A DNA stretch of 32,349 nt from a bacterium. Its GTDB lineage: Bacteria; Planctomycetota; UBA11346. The position numbers were made by a program, and so were the translations under genes. The stretch spans positions 1-32,349 of the forward strand of contig JAIFKN010000293.1 of assembly GCA_020049615.1 (NCBI GenBank), written 5' to 3'. The notes under the pieces are model-generated. The model was not told the DNA's origin and did not search any database. It saw only the letters and a program-made list of their open reading frames with translations. Shown here one piece after another: positions 7,548 through 16,597 of this stretch; positions within the stretch are counted from its first letter, which is position 1, and each line of letters begins with the position of its first letter.

Positions 7548-9559
7548 AGCTGTTCCTCATCGTCCTGGTCGTGCTGGCGGCCAGCTGCGCCAGCCAGGCT
7601 CGCATCGATGGCGCCCACGAACTGGCTGAACGCGAACTAGTGGCGGCAGCGCGCCGGCCGCTGGCCGCTTATGCCGCGGATGGACGGACCGAGGCCGACC
7701 TGATCGATGCCGCCGAGGCGATGCGCGCCCGGCTCGACCGCGAAGGCTATCCGCTGGCCGAGGTCACCGCCGAGGCCGGCTCGCCTCCTGCGTTCTCCGT
7801 CGTCGAAGGGCCGCGGGTGGCGCTGGAGGGGATCGACTTCAGCGGCGATACCGGCCTGACGACAGACCAGCTACGGACGGCCGCGGCGGCCGAGCCCTGG
7901 TACACCAGTTCGACCGCATCGACGGTGCGCGGCAGGGTGCTTCGGGCGCTGCGTGGAGTCGGGCATCTCCAGGCGACGGTGGCGGATCCGGACGAGGTCT
8001 GGTCGGCAGACCGCTTCCGCGTCCGCCTGGCCATCAGCGTGCAGGCGGGGCCTCGGTTCGTCCTCGGGGGGGCCGCCATCGACCTGGTCGCGGACACCGA
8101 CCCCGGTGGGCGCTGGGACGTCCTGCTCGGCGAACTGTCGCCCCTGCTCGATGCGCCGGGCGTCCCCGTGCTGCCCCGTACGATCGGCAGCATGACGGCC
8201 CGTCTGCGCGGCAGGCTCCTCGATCTCGGGCATCTGCAGGCCACGGTCGTGGCCTCGCCGCGCGTGCAGACCGGGTCCAGCCTGGTGGAGGTGTCGTTCG
8301 CCATCAGTCCGGGGTCGGTCCATGTGCTGCGCCGGCTCGCGGTCGATGGCGGGATTCGCAGCGCCCCCGGCTTCGTCGCCAGCCGCCTGGGCGAGCTGCA
8401 GTCCGGCCGGCCCCTGTCACAGGAGGCGCTGGACCGAGCTGTCACCGCGCTGCTGAGCACCGGCCTGTACCGCCGGGTAGAGGCTGTGCCGACTGCCGGT
8501 CCGGCCGCCGCGGACGGCTCCGTCCCCGACGACGTGGTGGTGAGCCTGCGCGAGCTGCCGACCCAGCACGTCGACTTCGCGCTCGGCTGGGGCAGTTACG
8601 AACGGCTGCGCGGGGGCGTCAGCTATGTCGATGACCATCTCTTCGGCCAGGGTCTGCGCTTCTCCGCCGGCGTCGAGGCGAGTACCGTCGGCTGGGAGGC
8701 CAATGCCTCGCTGGTCGACCCGTTCCGCTTCGGGCCGGGCCGCCGGGTGACCCTCGATGTCGCAGTCCTCGAACGCCGGGAGCCGTCGTTCTCGCATCAG
8801 GAGGTGTCGACCGGCCTGAACTCGACCCGCCGGTTCAGGCCGTCCCTCGATCCGGTGCCATGGGAGACCCGGGTCGGCTGGCGCTTCACGCGGTCGGAGG
8901 ATTATGCCATCGAGGCGGTCGACGGCGGCGAGCAGCCCGAACCCCTCTATACCACCAGCACGCTCAGCTTCGATCTGCGCCGCGACACCCGCGAGCCGCG
9001 GGTGTTCGACCCCGACAGGGGCATGCTGTGCCGGGTCGGGGTCGGCTGGAGCGCGCCGGCGCTCGGCGCGACGGTCGATTATGGCGAGCTTTCAGCCGAA
9101 TGGACCGGCGCCTGGTCGCCAGCGTCGTGGCTGGTCGTCTCCATGCGTGGATCGGCGACCACGCGCAGACCGGGCGTGGTGGATGAGCTGCCGATCGGCG
9201 AACGCCTGTTCATGGGCGGTGCCGACACCGTGCGCTCGTTCAGCCAGGACGATCTCGGGCCGCGCGCCGGCAACGGCGAACCGCTGGGCGGGCTGACCGC
9301 TGCCGTCGCCAATCTCGAACTGCGCTGGCGCCCGTTCCCTGCGCACCGCGAGATGGAGGTCGCGACCTTCTACGACATCGGCACGGTCGATCCCGACGCC
9401 TGGAGACTGTCCGCGCCATGGGCCTCGGGGATCGGCGCCGGACTGCGCTACCGTACGCCGGTCGGTCCGGTGCGATTCGACGTTGCCATGGATCCACGCG
9501 ACGAACTCGGGGCGGACCAGGACTGGGCCATGCACCTGACCGTGGGCTTCGCGTTCTGA
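7544..9559 (+). CDS. tamA: Omp85-family outer-membrane protein (TamA/BamA-like)
   Basis: The 671-residue product has POTRA-like repeats in its first half. Examples are GPRVALEGIDFSGDTGLTTDQL, the segment with GHLQATVADP, and GSVHVLRRLAVDGG followed by SRPL-type spacing. The second half is a 16-stranded barrel domain with FALGWGSYERLRGGVSYVDDHLFGQGLRFSAGVEAS. It carries the LFMGGADTVRSFSQDDLGP segment that corresponds to the conserved VRGF motif, here VRSF, and ends in VGFAF with a terminal Phe. The start is fixed by the ATGA overlap with the TamB-like gene. The signal peptide contains VLAASC, which could be a lipobox (Cys15) although position -3 is Ala. BamA is an alternative name, but the TamB neighbour favours TamA. 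It ends directly against the stop of the converging dehydrogenase gene with no spacer. Confidence 0.88.
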   Translation: MKLFLIVLVVLAASCASQARIDGAHELAERELVAAARRPLAAYAADGRTEADLIDAAEAMRARLDREGYPLAEVTAEAGSPPAFSVVEGPRVALEGIDFSGDTGLTTDQLRTAAAAEPWYTSSTASTVRGRVLRALRGVGHLQATVADPDEVWSADRFRVRLAISVQAGPRFVLGGAAIDLVADTDPGGRWDVLLGELSPLLDAPGVPVLPRTIGSMTARLRGRLLDLGHLQATVVASPRVQTGSSLVEVSFAISPGSVHVLRRLAVDGGIRSAPGFVASRLGELQSGRPLSQEALDRAVTALLSTGLYRRVEAVPTAGPAAADGSVPDDVVVSLRELPTQHVDFALGWGSYERLRGGVSYVDDHLFGQGLRFSAGVEASTVGWEANASLVDPFRFGPGRRVTLDVAVLERREPSFSHQEVSTGLNSTRRFRPSLDPVPWETRVGWRFTRSEDYAIEAVDGGEQPEPLYTTSTLSFDLRRDTREPRVFDPDRGMLCRVGVGWSAPALGATVDYGELSAEWTGAWSPASWLVVSMRGSATTRRPGVVDELPIGERLFMGGADTVRSFSQDDLGPRAGNGEPLGGLTAAVANLELRWRPFPAHREMEVATFYDIGTVDPDAWRLSAPWASGIGAGLRYRTPVGPVRFDVAMDPRDELGADQDWAMHLTVGFAF

Positions 9560-10549
9560 TCAGGCCAGCGTCGAACCCTCGACGTATGCGGTCCCGGCTG
9601 CGCAAGCCCGCAGGTTCGCGATGGTGGTGCGGGCGATGTCCGCCAGCGCCTCGCGCGTGAGGAAGGCCTGGTGGGCGGTGATCAGGACATTGGGGAAGGT
9701 GAGCAGCCGTGCCAGTTCGTCGTCGTGCAGCACCTGACCGGAGAGGTCTTCGAAGAAGATGCCCTCCTCCTCCTCGTAGACGTCGAGCGCCACGCCGCCG
9801 AGGTGACCGCTCTTCAGCGCCTCGATCAACGCGGTGGTGTCGATCAGGGCCCCGCGGCTGACGTTGACCAGGAAGGCCCCCGGCTTCATCAGCGCCAAGG
9901 TCTCCTGGCGGATGAGGTGCTGGGTGGCGGGCATGAGCGGGATGTGCAGCGAGATGACGTCGCTGCGCTGGGCCAGGATCGAGGCATCGACGTATGTAAT
10001 GCCGTGCTGGGAGGCCCAGTTCTGATCCGCATGCGGATCGAAGGCCAGCACCTGCATGCCGAAACCGCGCAGGATCTGTGCGACGATGCGCCCGATCCGA
10101 CCGGTACCGATGACGCCGGCGGTCTTGCCATGCAGGTCGAAGCCGACCAGTCCGGTGAGGGTGAAGTTGAGGTCGCGCACGCGGTTGCTGGCGCGCGGAA
10201 TCTTGCGGTTGAGAGCGAGCAGCAGGGCGATGGCGTGTTCAGCGACTGCGTAGGGCGAGTAGGCCGGGACGCGGGAGACGGCGATGCCCAGTTCCTTGGC
10301 GGCGGTCAGGTCGACCTGATTGTAGCCGGCGCAGCGCAGGGCGACCAGCCGCACGCCCTGGGCCTTCAGTTCTCCCAGGCAGGGCCGGTCGAGCACATCG
10401 TTCACGAACGCGCAGACCGCTGTTGCACCCGCGGCCGTCGTCGCCGTCTGCCGGCTCAGCCGAAAGTCGAGGAAGCGCCAGTCGATGTCGTCGGCTTGGA
10501 GGTGCTCGCGATCGTAGGGCTTGCTGTCGTAGACGGCGACGATGGTCAT
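9560..10549 (-). CDS. ldhA: D-lactate dehydrogenase-like 2-hydroxyacid dehydrogenase
   Basis: The 329-residue product is of standard family length. The NAD-binding fingerprint GVIGTGRIG lies at residues 146-154. The catalytic triad of D-2-hydroxyacid dehydrogenases is visible: Arg232 in NVSRGALID, Glu in DVYEEEEG (about 259-262) and His293 in LITAHQAFLTREAL. The EEEGIFFEDLSG and HQAFLTREAL segments are characteristic of fermentative D-lactate dehydrogenases (LdhA) rather than phosphoglycerate or formate dehydrogenases. It would interconvert pyruvate and D-lactate with NAD(H) in the cytoplasm. Its stop (9560-9562) abuts the Omp85 stop, forming a CTGATCAG palindrome. A TTGACA hexamer lies 30 bases upstream of the ATG. 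Substrate assignment within the family is probable, not certain. Confidence 0.88.
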   Translation of the reverse strand: MTIVAVYDSKPYDREHLQADDIDWRFLDFRLSRQTATTAAGATAVCAFVNDVLDRPCLGELKAQGVRLVALRCAGYNQVDLTAAKELGIAVSRVPAYSPYAVAEHAIALLLALNRKIPRASNRVRDLNFTLTGLVGFDLHGKTAGVIGTGRIGRIVAQILRGFGMQVLAFDPHADQNWASQHGITYVDASILAQRSDVISLHIPLMPATQHLIRQETLALMKPGAFLVNVSRGALIDTTALIEALKSGHLGGVALDVYEEEEGIFFEDLSGQVLHDDELARLLTFPNVLITAHQAFLTREALADIARTTIANLRACAAGTAYVEGSTLA

Positions 10550-10578
10550 GATGGTCCATCTGCGCCGGATGGGGCCCG

Positions 10579-10584
10579 TGTCAA
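10579..10584 (-). promoter_or_regulatory. Consensus -35 hexamer upstream of ldhA
   Basis: TTGACA reads on the minus strand with its end 29 bases before the ldhA ATG. With a 17-base spacer the -10 would be AGATGG, which is poor, so this is only a candidate. The 117-base gap 10550-10666 otherwise holds the hairpin at the end of the pump gene. Confidence 0.3.
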
Positions 10585-10656
10585 ATGCGAAACGCCGAGA
10601 GATGAACCATGCCGGCGCCGGTCCATGGCCAGGAGGTGCGGCGTGCCAGCGGGTGC

Positions 10657-10679
10657 GGTCCGACGCTCAGCGCCTGACC
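10657..10679 (-). terminator. Hairpin with the RND pump stop codon in its loop
   Basis: The 10-base arms at 10657-10666 and 10670-10679 pair with one mismatch and one G-T wobble. The three-base loop is the TGA stop codon of the pump gene. No T-run follows. It probably marks the 3' end of the efflux operon. Confidence 0.45.
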
Positions 10680-13600
10680 ACCATGCGGTAGAACACCGGC
10701 ACCAGGAACACCGCCAGCACGGTGGCCGCCAGCATGCCGCCGAACACGCCGATGCCGATCGAGACGCGGCCGGCGGCGCCGGCGCCGCTGGAGAGGATCA
10801 GCGGCACGACGCCGAGGATGAAGGCCAGCGAGGTCATCAGGATCGGGCGGAAGCGCAGCTTCGCCGCCACCTCGGCCGCCTCGAGCACCGGCTTGCCGGC
10901 CCGTGACTGCTCGGCGGCGAACTCGACGATGAGGATGGCGTTCTTGCAGGCGAGGCCGACCAGCACCAGCAAGCCGATCTGCACGTAGATGTTCATGTCC
11001 AGACCGACCAGCCAGCAGGCGGCCAGGGCGCCGAACAGGCCGAGCGGCACAGACAGGGCGACGGCGAAGGGCAGGCGGAAGCTCTCATACTGCGCCGAAA
11101 GGATGAGGAAGACGACGATCAGGCCGAGGATGAGGATCGGTGCCAGTTGACTGCCGGCGAGGCGCTCCTGCAGCGAGGCGCCGGACCAGGCGATGGCGTA
11201 GCCGTCGGGCATCTCCCGCATGCACGCCTCGATCGCCTGCATCACCTGGCCGGTGGAATGGCCCGGCGCGGCGGCGACGGTGAACTGGATGGCCGGGAAG
11301 TTGGTGAAGCGGGTCACCAGGTTGGGACCGGGTTGCCACTCGCGCGTCACCACTGCCGACAGCGGCACCAGGTCGCCGTGGCTGTTGCGTACATAGATAC
11401 GGTCGATGGCCTCCGGGGTGGCGCGGAATTCGGGCTCGGCCTGCAACTGCACCTTCCACACGCGGCCGAACTTGGTGAAGTCGTTGACGTACAGCGAGCC
11501 GAGCTGGGTCTGCAGCGCGGAGTAGACCTGGTCGAGGCTGAGCCCCATCGACTTGGCGCGCTCTGGATCGACATCGATGCGCAGCAGGGGCTGGGTGTAG
11601 GTGATGACGGTGTTGGGGCCGCTGCATTCCGGCCGCTTGGCAAGCAGTTCCTTCAACTTGTCGCTGGCGTCGGTCAGGCCGGCTAGGCCGTGGTCGCCCT
11701 GGTCCTGGAGCCAGAACTCGCTGCCGACACGCGTGCCGAGGCCGATCACCGGCGGCGGGTTGAAGGGCAGGAACACGCCGCGCCTGTCGTCCTTGAACGC
11801 CATGTAGGCGCGGGTGAGTAGGCCACGCAGGCCGACATCGACGCCATCGATGGGCTTGGCGCGTTCGGCCCACGGCTTCAGCGGGACGAAGATGGTGGTG
11901 GCGCTGGATGCGTTGGCGCCGCCACCGAGCATGTTCATGCCGCCGAGGGTGATGACATGGGCCACGGCCGGGTCGGCCTGGAAGTGGGCCTCGATGTCGC
12001 GCACCATGGCGTCGTTGCGCTCAAGCGAGGCGCCCTCGGGCAGCATCGCGCACGAGACGATGTACCCCTGATCCTCGGGTGGGATGAAACCGCCCGGCAC
12101 CTGCTTGAAGAGCTGCCAGGTGGCCAGGCACAGCACCGCGAACACCGCCAGGCCGACCACGGCGTGGCGCAGCAGCCAGCGCACGATGCCGGTGTAGCCG
12201 TCGGTCATGCGCCCGAAGCCGGCATCGAACCAGCGGAACCAGATCGGCTTCACGCCATGCGAGGGTTTGAGCAACAGCACGCACAAGGCTGGCGACAGGG
12301 TCAAGGCGACCAGGCCGGAGATCGCCACCGACAGGGCGATGGTCAAGGCGAACTGCTGGTAGAAGCGACCGGTGAGGCCGTCGATGAAGGCGACCGGCAC
12401 GAACACCGCCGACAGCACCAGGACGATGGCGACCACCGGCCCGCTGACCTCGGCCATGGCCTGGATGGTGGAGTCGCGCACGTTCTTGCCGGTCTCGTGC
12501 ATGATCCGTTCGACGTTCTCGACCACGACGATGGCGTCATCGACGACGATGCCGATGGCCAGCACCAAGCCGAACAGGGTGAGCACGTTGATCGAGAAGC
12601 CGAGCATCAGCAGGCCGGCGAAGGTGCCGATCACCGCCACCGGCACCGCCAGCAGGGGCACCAGGGTGGCGCGGAAGTTCTGCAGGAAGATGTACACCAC
12701 CACGATGACCAGGACGATCGCCTCCAGCAGGGTGTGGATCACCGCGGAGATCGATTCGCCGACGAAGATGGTGGTATCGAACGGCACCTCGTAGCGCACG
12801 CCCTCGGGGAAGGTCTTCGCCGCCTCGTCGAGTGCAGCGCGCACCCTGGCGGCTGTATCCAGGGCGTTGGCGCCGTCCTGCAGGTAGACGATCAGGAAGG
12901 TGGTGTCCTTGCCATCGAAGCGGCTGAACGAGTCGTACGAACTGCTGCCCAGCTCGACCCGGCCCACATCGCTGATGCGGGTGGTCGCCCCATCGGTGTC
13001 GGCACGCAGGATGATGGCGGCGAACTGCTCGGGCGCGTCGAGGCGGCCCTTGGTGGTCACCGGCACGGTGAGCTGCACCTCGGGTCCGCCTGGTCGTTGG
13101 CCGATGCGGCCGGCTGCGTAGAGGCCGTTCTGCTCCTGGATGGCCTTCTGCACGTCGCCCACCGTCAGGCCCTTGGCCGCCAGTTTGTCCGGATCCAGCC
13201 ACACCCGCATCGCGTATTCGCCTGCGCCGTAGACGAGGGAGTCGCCCACGCCAGGGACACGCTTGACCTTGTCGAGCAGATTGATGGTCGCGTAATTGGA
13301 CAGGAAGAGCTGATCGTAGCGCGGGTCGTCGGCGACCAGGGCGCTCATCAGCAGGATGTTGCTGCTCTTCTTGAGGACGGTGATGCCCTGGCGTCGCACC
13401 TCCTCGGGCAAGCGCGGAGCCGCCTGGTTCACGCGGTTCTGCACATCGACCTGGGCGATGTCGAGGTTGGCGCCGATGGCGAAGGTGACGACGATCGACA
13501 GGCGACCGTCGTTGCCGGCTGTGCTCTGGAAGTAGAGCAGGTCCTTGGCGCCGGAGAGCTGCTGCTCGATCGGAGCCGCCACCGTCTCCGACAGCAGCTT

Positions 13601-13765
13601 GGCGTCGGCGCCGGGGTAGACGGCGCTGACCGAGATGGTCGGCGGCACCACCTCCGGGAACATGGCGACCGGCAGCCCCTTGATGGCCAGGGTGCCGCCA
13701 AGGACGATGAGTATCGACAGGACCGAGGCGAAGATCGGCCGATCAATGAAGAACTTGGAGAACAT
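10667..13765 (-). CDS. RND multidrug efflux pump, inner-membrane subunit (HAE1 type)
   Basis: The 1032-residue product matches the AcrB/MexB family in length and order. It starts MFSKFFIDRPIFASVLSILIVLGG (TM1), followed by the pore domain with VSAVYPGADAKLLSETVAAPIEQ. TM4 carries the proton-relay Asp pair in GIVVDDAIVVVENVERI, and TM10 carries the Lys in GLACKNAILIVEFAAEQ. The closing segment is RFRPILMTSLAFILGVVPLILSSGAG. Both large periplasmic loops are present, so it is a full-length proton-driven drug or solvent exporter rather than a heavy-metal pump. It is the third gene of the operon, 16 bases after the adaptor gene. Substrates cannot be read from the sequence. Confidence 0.95.
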   Translation of the reverse strand: MFSKFFIDRPIFASVLSILIVLGGTLAIKGLPVAMFPEVVPPTISVSAVYPGADAKLLSETVAAPIEQQLSGAKDLLYFQSTAGNDGRLSIVVTFAIGANLDIAQVDVQNRVNQAAPRLPEEVRRQGITVLKKSSNILLMSALVADDPRYDQLFLSNYATINLLDKVKRVPGVGDSLVYGAGEYAMRVWLDPDKLAAKGLTVGDVQKAIQEQNGLYAAGRIGQRPGGPEVQLTVPVTTKGRLDAPEQFAAIILRADTDGATTRISDVGRVELGSSSYDSFSRFDGKDTTFLIVYLQDGANALDTAARVRAALDEAAKTFPEGVRYEVPFDTTIFVGESISAVIHTLLEAIVLVIVVVYIFLQNFRATLVPLLAVPVAVIGTFAGLLMLGFSINVLTLFGLVLAIGIVVDDAIVVVENVERIMHETGKNVRDSTIQAMAEVSGPVVAIVLVLSAVFVPVAFIDGLTGRFYQQFALTIALSVAISGLVALTLSPALCVLLLKPSHGVKPIWFRWFDAGFGRMTDGYTGIVRWLLRHAVVGLAVFAVLCLATWQLFKQVPGGFIPPEDQGYIVSCAMLPEGASLERNDAMVRDIEAHFQADPAVAHVITLGGMNMLGGGANASSATTIFVPLKPWAERAKPIDGVDVGLRGLLTRAYMAFKDDRRGVFLPFNPPPVIGLGTRVGSEFWLQDQGDHGLAGLTDASDKLKELLAKRPECSGPNTVITYTQPLLRIDVDPERAKSMGLSLDQVYSALQTQLGSLYVNDFTKFGRVWKVQLQAEPEFRATPEAIDRIYVRNSHGDLVPLSAVVTREWQPGPNLVTRFTNFPAIQFTVAAAPGHSTGQVMQAIEACMREMPDGYAIAWSGASLQERLAGSQLAPILILGLIVVFLILSAQYESFRLPFAVALSVPLGLFGALAACWLVGLDMNIYVQIGLLVLVGLACKNAILIVEFAAEQSRAGKPVLEAAEVAAKLRFRPILMTSLAFILGVVPLILSSGAGAAGRVSIGIGVFGGMLAATVLAVFLVPVFYRMVVRR

Positions 13766-13781
13766 CGGTGTTTTCCGCCGA

Positions 13782-14927
13782 TCAGGGCTTGGCCGCAGGG
13801 GCTGTTTCGGCGGGCTTGGCCGCAGGCTGCCAGGCCGTGGCCTTCACCGGGGCGCCGGCGCGCACCTTCTGCAGGCCGTCGACGATCAGTTCGTCGCCCG
13901 CCTGCAGGCCTTCACGCACCTCCCAGCGGTCGCCGAACCACTCGCCCATCACCACCGGGCGGACCTCGGCCTTGCCGTCCTTGAGCACGTAGACGCTGGC
14001 GCCGGTCGGGCTCTGCAGCACGGCCGACTGCGGCACAAGGATGTAGCCCACGCCGGTGGCGCCGGTGACCGTCACGCGGATGAACTGGCCGGCGCGCAGC
14101 CGGCCTTCCGGGTTGGGGAAGCTGGCGTTGATCAGGGCGGTGCCGGTCTCGGGGCGGATGCGCACGTCGCGGAAGCCGAGCTTGCCCGTCTCGGGCAGTT
14201 CGCTGCCGTCGACCAGACGGGCCTTGAGCAGCAGGTGGTCGGTGCCGGGGTTGCGCATGCGGCCGGCGGTGATCTCGGAACGCCAGCGGACCAGTTCGGC
14301 CTCGCTGACAGTGAACTCCACCGAGATGGGATCGACGCGGTCGATGGTCGCCAGCACGCCGGTCTGCGGCGAGATCAGGGTGCCGGGATCGGCCGCCGCC
14401 TTGCTGACCAACCCGGCGAAGGGGGCCTTGATGATGGTGAAGGACAGGTCGAGCTCGGCCTTGACCAGGGCCGCCTTGGCGGCGTCGCGGTCGGCGTTGG
14501 CGGCCAGGCTGGCGGCGGTGGCGGCATCAAGGTCGGCCTGCGAGGCGGCGCCGGCCTTGGCCAGCGGAGCGGTACGCTTGAGGTCGGCTGCCGTCTTGGC
14601 GACCTGGGCTTCCGCCTGGGCCAGCCTCGCCTTGGCGCTGTCGACGGCGGCCTGGAATTCACGCGGGTCGAGCTTGAACAGGAGGTCGTCCTCCTTGACC
14701 GGTACGCCCTCCTTGTAGGGGCGCTCGACCAGGATGCCGGTGACGCGGGCGAGCAGCTGCACCGAGCGGTCGGGGGTGGTGCGGCCGACGTAGGTCGGAG
14801 CGAGTGGGACGTCCTCGGCCGTCAGCTTCAGGACGCGCACCTCGGGCGGACCGGCAGCGGGCGGGGCCGGCGGCTTGCCGCAGGCGGCGAGGAGGACGAG
14901 GACGGTGAGCGCTGCGGTGCGGATCAT
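13782..14927 (-). CDS. RND efflux periplasmic adaptor (membrane fusion protein)
   Basis: The 381-residue lipoprotein has a signal ending LVLLAAC (Cys16), so it should be anchored in the inner membrane. The adaptor fold is clear: a lipoyl half (ARVTGILVERPYKEGVPVKEDDLLFKLDP), an alpha-hairpin rich in Ala/Lys/Asp (about residues 95-160), the second lipoyl half (TIIKAPFAGLVSKAAADPGTLIS), a beta-barrel and a membrane-proximal domain (GYILVPQSAVLQSPTGASVYVL). It links the pump to the outer-membrane channel. Its start overlaps the stop of the outer-membrane factor gene by four bases (ATGA), implying translational coupling. Confidence 0.94.
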   Translation of the reverse strand: MIRTAALTVLVLLAACGKPPAPPAAGPPEVRVLKLTAEDVPLAPTYVGRTTPDRSVQLLARVTGILVERPYKEGVPVKEDDLLFKLDPREFQAAVDSAKARLAQAEAQVAKTAADLKRTAPLAKAGAASQADLDAATAASLAANADRDAAKAALVKAELDLSFTIIKAPFAGLVSKAAADPGTLISPQTGVLATIDRVDPISVEFTVSEAELVRWRSEITAGRMRNPGTDHLLLKARLVDGSELPETGKLGFRDVRIRPETGTALINASFPNPEGRLRAGQFIRVTVTGATGVGYILVPQSAVLQSPTGASVYVLKDGKAEVRPVVMGEWFGDRWEVREGLQAGDELIVDGLQKVRAGAPVKATAWQPAAKPAETAPAAKP

Positions 14928-16366
14928 GGCTTGGCCTGGGGGGCGGTGACGACCGTGGAGGCGGGCAGGGCATCGTCGGGTGCTGGCGGGGGTGGCTCGA
15001 AGCCGCCACCCAGGGCGAGATGCAGATCGACCCGGTTGGTCAGCCGTTCGACCCGCATCGCCACGGCGGCGAGGCGGGCGTCCAGGGTGCGCGCCTGGAC
15101 CAGGATGAGGGCCAACTGGTCGATCGCCCCGGCTTCGTAACGCAGGGTGGCGAGACGCTCGGCCTCGGCCTGCTCGGTGGCGGCGGTCTCGGTCAGGGCG
15201 ACGCGCTCGGCCAGCCGGTTGTCCTCGGCCAGGGTCTCCTCCACTTCGCGGAAGGCCTTGAGCGCGGCGCCGCCATAGCTGGCCAGGGCCTCCTTCTGCT
15301 TCGCCGTCTCGATGGTGACCTGCTCCTTCAGCCGGCCGCCGTCGAAGATCGGACCCACCAGGTTGCCGGCGACGTTCCAGAACAGATCGTCGAGGGAGAG
15401 GCTCCGGAACTCCTGCGATGACACGCCGCCGTTGGCGGTGATGGATAGGCGCGGCAGGCGGGCGGCCTTCGCGCTCTCGACCTGGTTGAAGGCGGCTGCG
15501 ACGCGACGCGTCGCGGCGATCAGGTCGGGGCGGCGTTCGAGCAGTTGGCTGGGCAGGCCGGCCGGAGGGCTGGCCGGCAGCTTCGGCAGCACGGCCGATG
15601 GGGTCAACTCGGCACGTGGATAGCGGCCGAGCAGCAGTTCCAGCGAACGGGCGGCCCGCTCGCGACCGCTGCGCGCCTTGCGCACGCTGTCCTCGGCGGT
15701 CGCCCTGGTGGCCCTGGCCAGGGCGCTGTCATAAGCGGTGGCGCGGCCGTTCTGCTCGCGCAGCGCGGTCAGCTCGACGTTCCGCTTCTGCAGGTCGGCG
15801 TAGGCGATGGCGATGCGCTCCTGTTGCTCGGCCTGGACGCACAGGAACCACCCTTTGGCAACTGAGGCGGCGAGCGACTGGCGGGCGAACTCGAGATCCG
15901 CAGCGCGCGAGGCGAACTGCTCCTGCGCCGCCCGTTGGGCCGAGGACAGGCGGCCCCAGACGTCGAGCTCCCACGACAGGGTCAGGCCGGCACCCATCTT
16001 GTCGGTGCGGGCTGAGCTGTTGCTGGTGCCGGCGCTCTGGGCCCCGACCGCGTAGCCGACCTGCGGCATGAGGTCGGCGCCGGCCTGACGGGCCTGCGCG
16101 GCGGCCTGTTCGAGGCGGGCCCGGGAGGCTGCGAGATCGCGGTTCTTCTCCTGCGCCTCAGCGACCAGGGCGAGCAGCACGGGTTCGTCGAAGGCGGCGA
16201 GCCAGCCATCCTGCACCGTGCCGGGATCGGCGACCGGGCTGACGAACTGCTCCGGCGGCTTGTCGGGCAGGGCACCTGTGGTCAGTTCCGCGTCTGGCGG
16301 GGTGTCCCGGGCGCAGGCGGCGAGGGCCAGCAGCAGAGTCAGGATGAGAGTCCGGTCGGTCGGCAT
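14924..16366 (-). CDS. RND efflux outer-membrane factor (NodT/OprM family lipoprotein)
   Basis: From the ATG at 16366 the product has 480 residues and begins MPTDRTLILTLLLALAAC, a lipoprotein signal with Cys18. Two outer-membrane efflux repeats follow. The first contains VALVAEAQEKNRDLAASRARLEQA-type helices and VGYAVGAQSAG; the second contains LLERRPDLIAATRRVAAAFNQVESAKAARLP and NLVGPIFDGGRLKEQV. These are hallmarks of the NodT/OprM group, which forms trimeric TolC-like channels. The frame is open much further upstream to 16564, but that extension has no signal sequence and the lipobox fixes the start. A TAGGGT box lies eight bases before the ATG. It is the first gene of the pump operon, an uncommon position. 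Confidence 0.93.
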   Translation of the reverse strand: MPTDRTLILTLLLALAACARDTPPDAELTTGALPDKPPEQFVSPVADPGTVQDGWLAAFDEPVLLALVAEAQEKNRDLAASRARLEQAAAQARQAGADLMPQVGYAVGAQSAGTSNSSARTDKMGAGLTLSWELDVWGRLSSAQRAAQEQFASRAADLEFARQSLAASVAKGWFLCVQAEQQERIAIAYADLQKRNVELTALREQNGRATAYDSALARATRATAEDSVRKARSGRERAARSLELLLGRYPRAELTPSAVLPKLPASPPAGLPSQLLERRPDLIAATRRVAAAFNQVESAKAARLPRLSITANGGVSSQEFRSLSLDDLFWNVAGNLVGPIFDGGRLKEQVTIETAKQKEALASYGGAALKAFREVEETLAEDNRLAERVALTETAATEQAEAERLATLRYEAGAIDQLALILVQARTLDARLAAVAMRVERLTNRVDLHLALGGGFEPPPPAPDDALPASTVVTAPQAKP

Positions 16367-16374
16367 GCGCGGGA

Positions 16375-16380
16375 ACCCTA
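16375..16380 (-). promoter_or_regulatory. TAnnnT (-10-like) box of the efflux operon
   Basis: TAGGGT reads on the minus strand and is followed by eight bases and the ATG at 16366. No adjacent regulator gene or clear operator palindrome is seen. The divergent region to the SpecificRecomb gene (16367-16593) contains no recognisable regulator site. Confidence 0.35.
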
Positions 16381-16474
16381 GGAGGATGGGGGATATGACC
16401 GGGGGGAGGGCGCTCAAGCGAGGAAGCCTCCAGACAGACGCTTCCCGCTTGGAGCGCATGGCGGTGGTCGCATC

Positions 16475-16597
16475 ATGCCCCGCCGCATGAGCGTGTCCCA
16501 CCTGGCAGTGATCGATGGCGCCGCCATCGGCTGGTCCGATCCGGCGGAGCCGGTGGCGAAGCACTGCGTCTGCATGCGACCGAGGCGCTGGGCATGA
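16475..16597 (+). CDS. Possible 40-residue leader ORF ahead of the SpecificRecomb gene
   Basis: An ATG at 16475 (or 16487) opens a short frame that ends with a TGA overlapping the next ATG as ATGA (16594-16597). This arrangement would couple translation. The peptide has two Cys and several Arg near its end and matches nothing I know. No Shine-Dalgarno sequence precedes either ATG, so this may be chance. Confidence 0.25.
   Translation: MPRRMSVSHLAVIDGAAIGWSDPAEPVAKHCVCMRPRRWA

Noticed and set aside
11957..13984. A 675-residue plus-strand frame rich in His, Asp and Gln across the RND pump gene.
   Set aside because: It is the antisense of a well-conserved pump sequence; its low-complexity composition mirrors the hydrophobic codons of the real gene.
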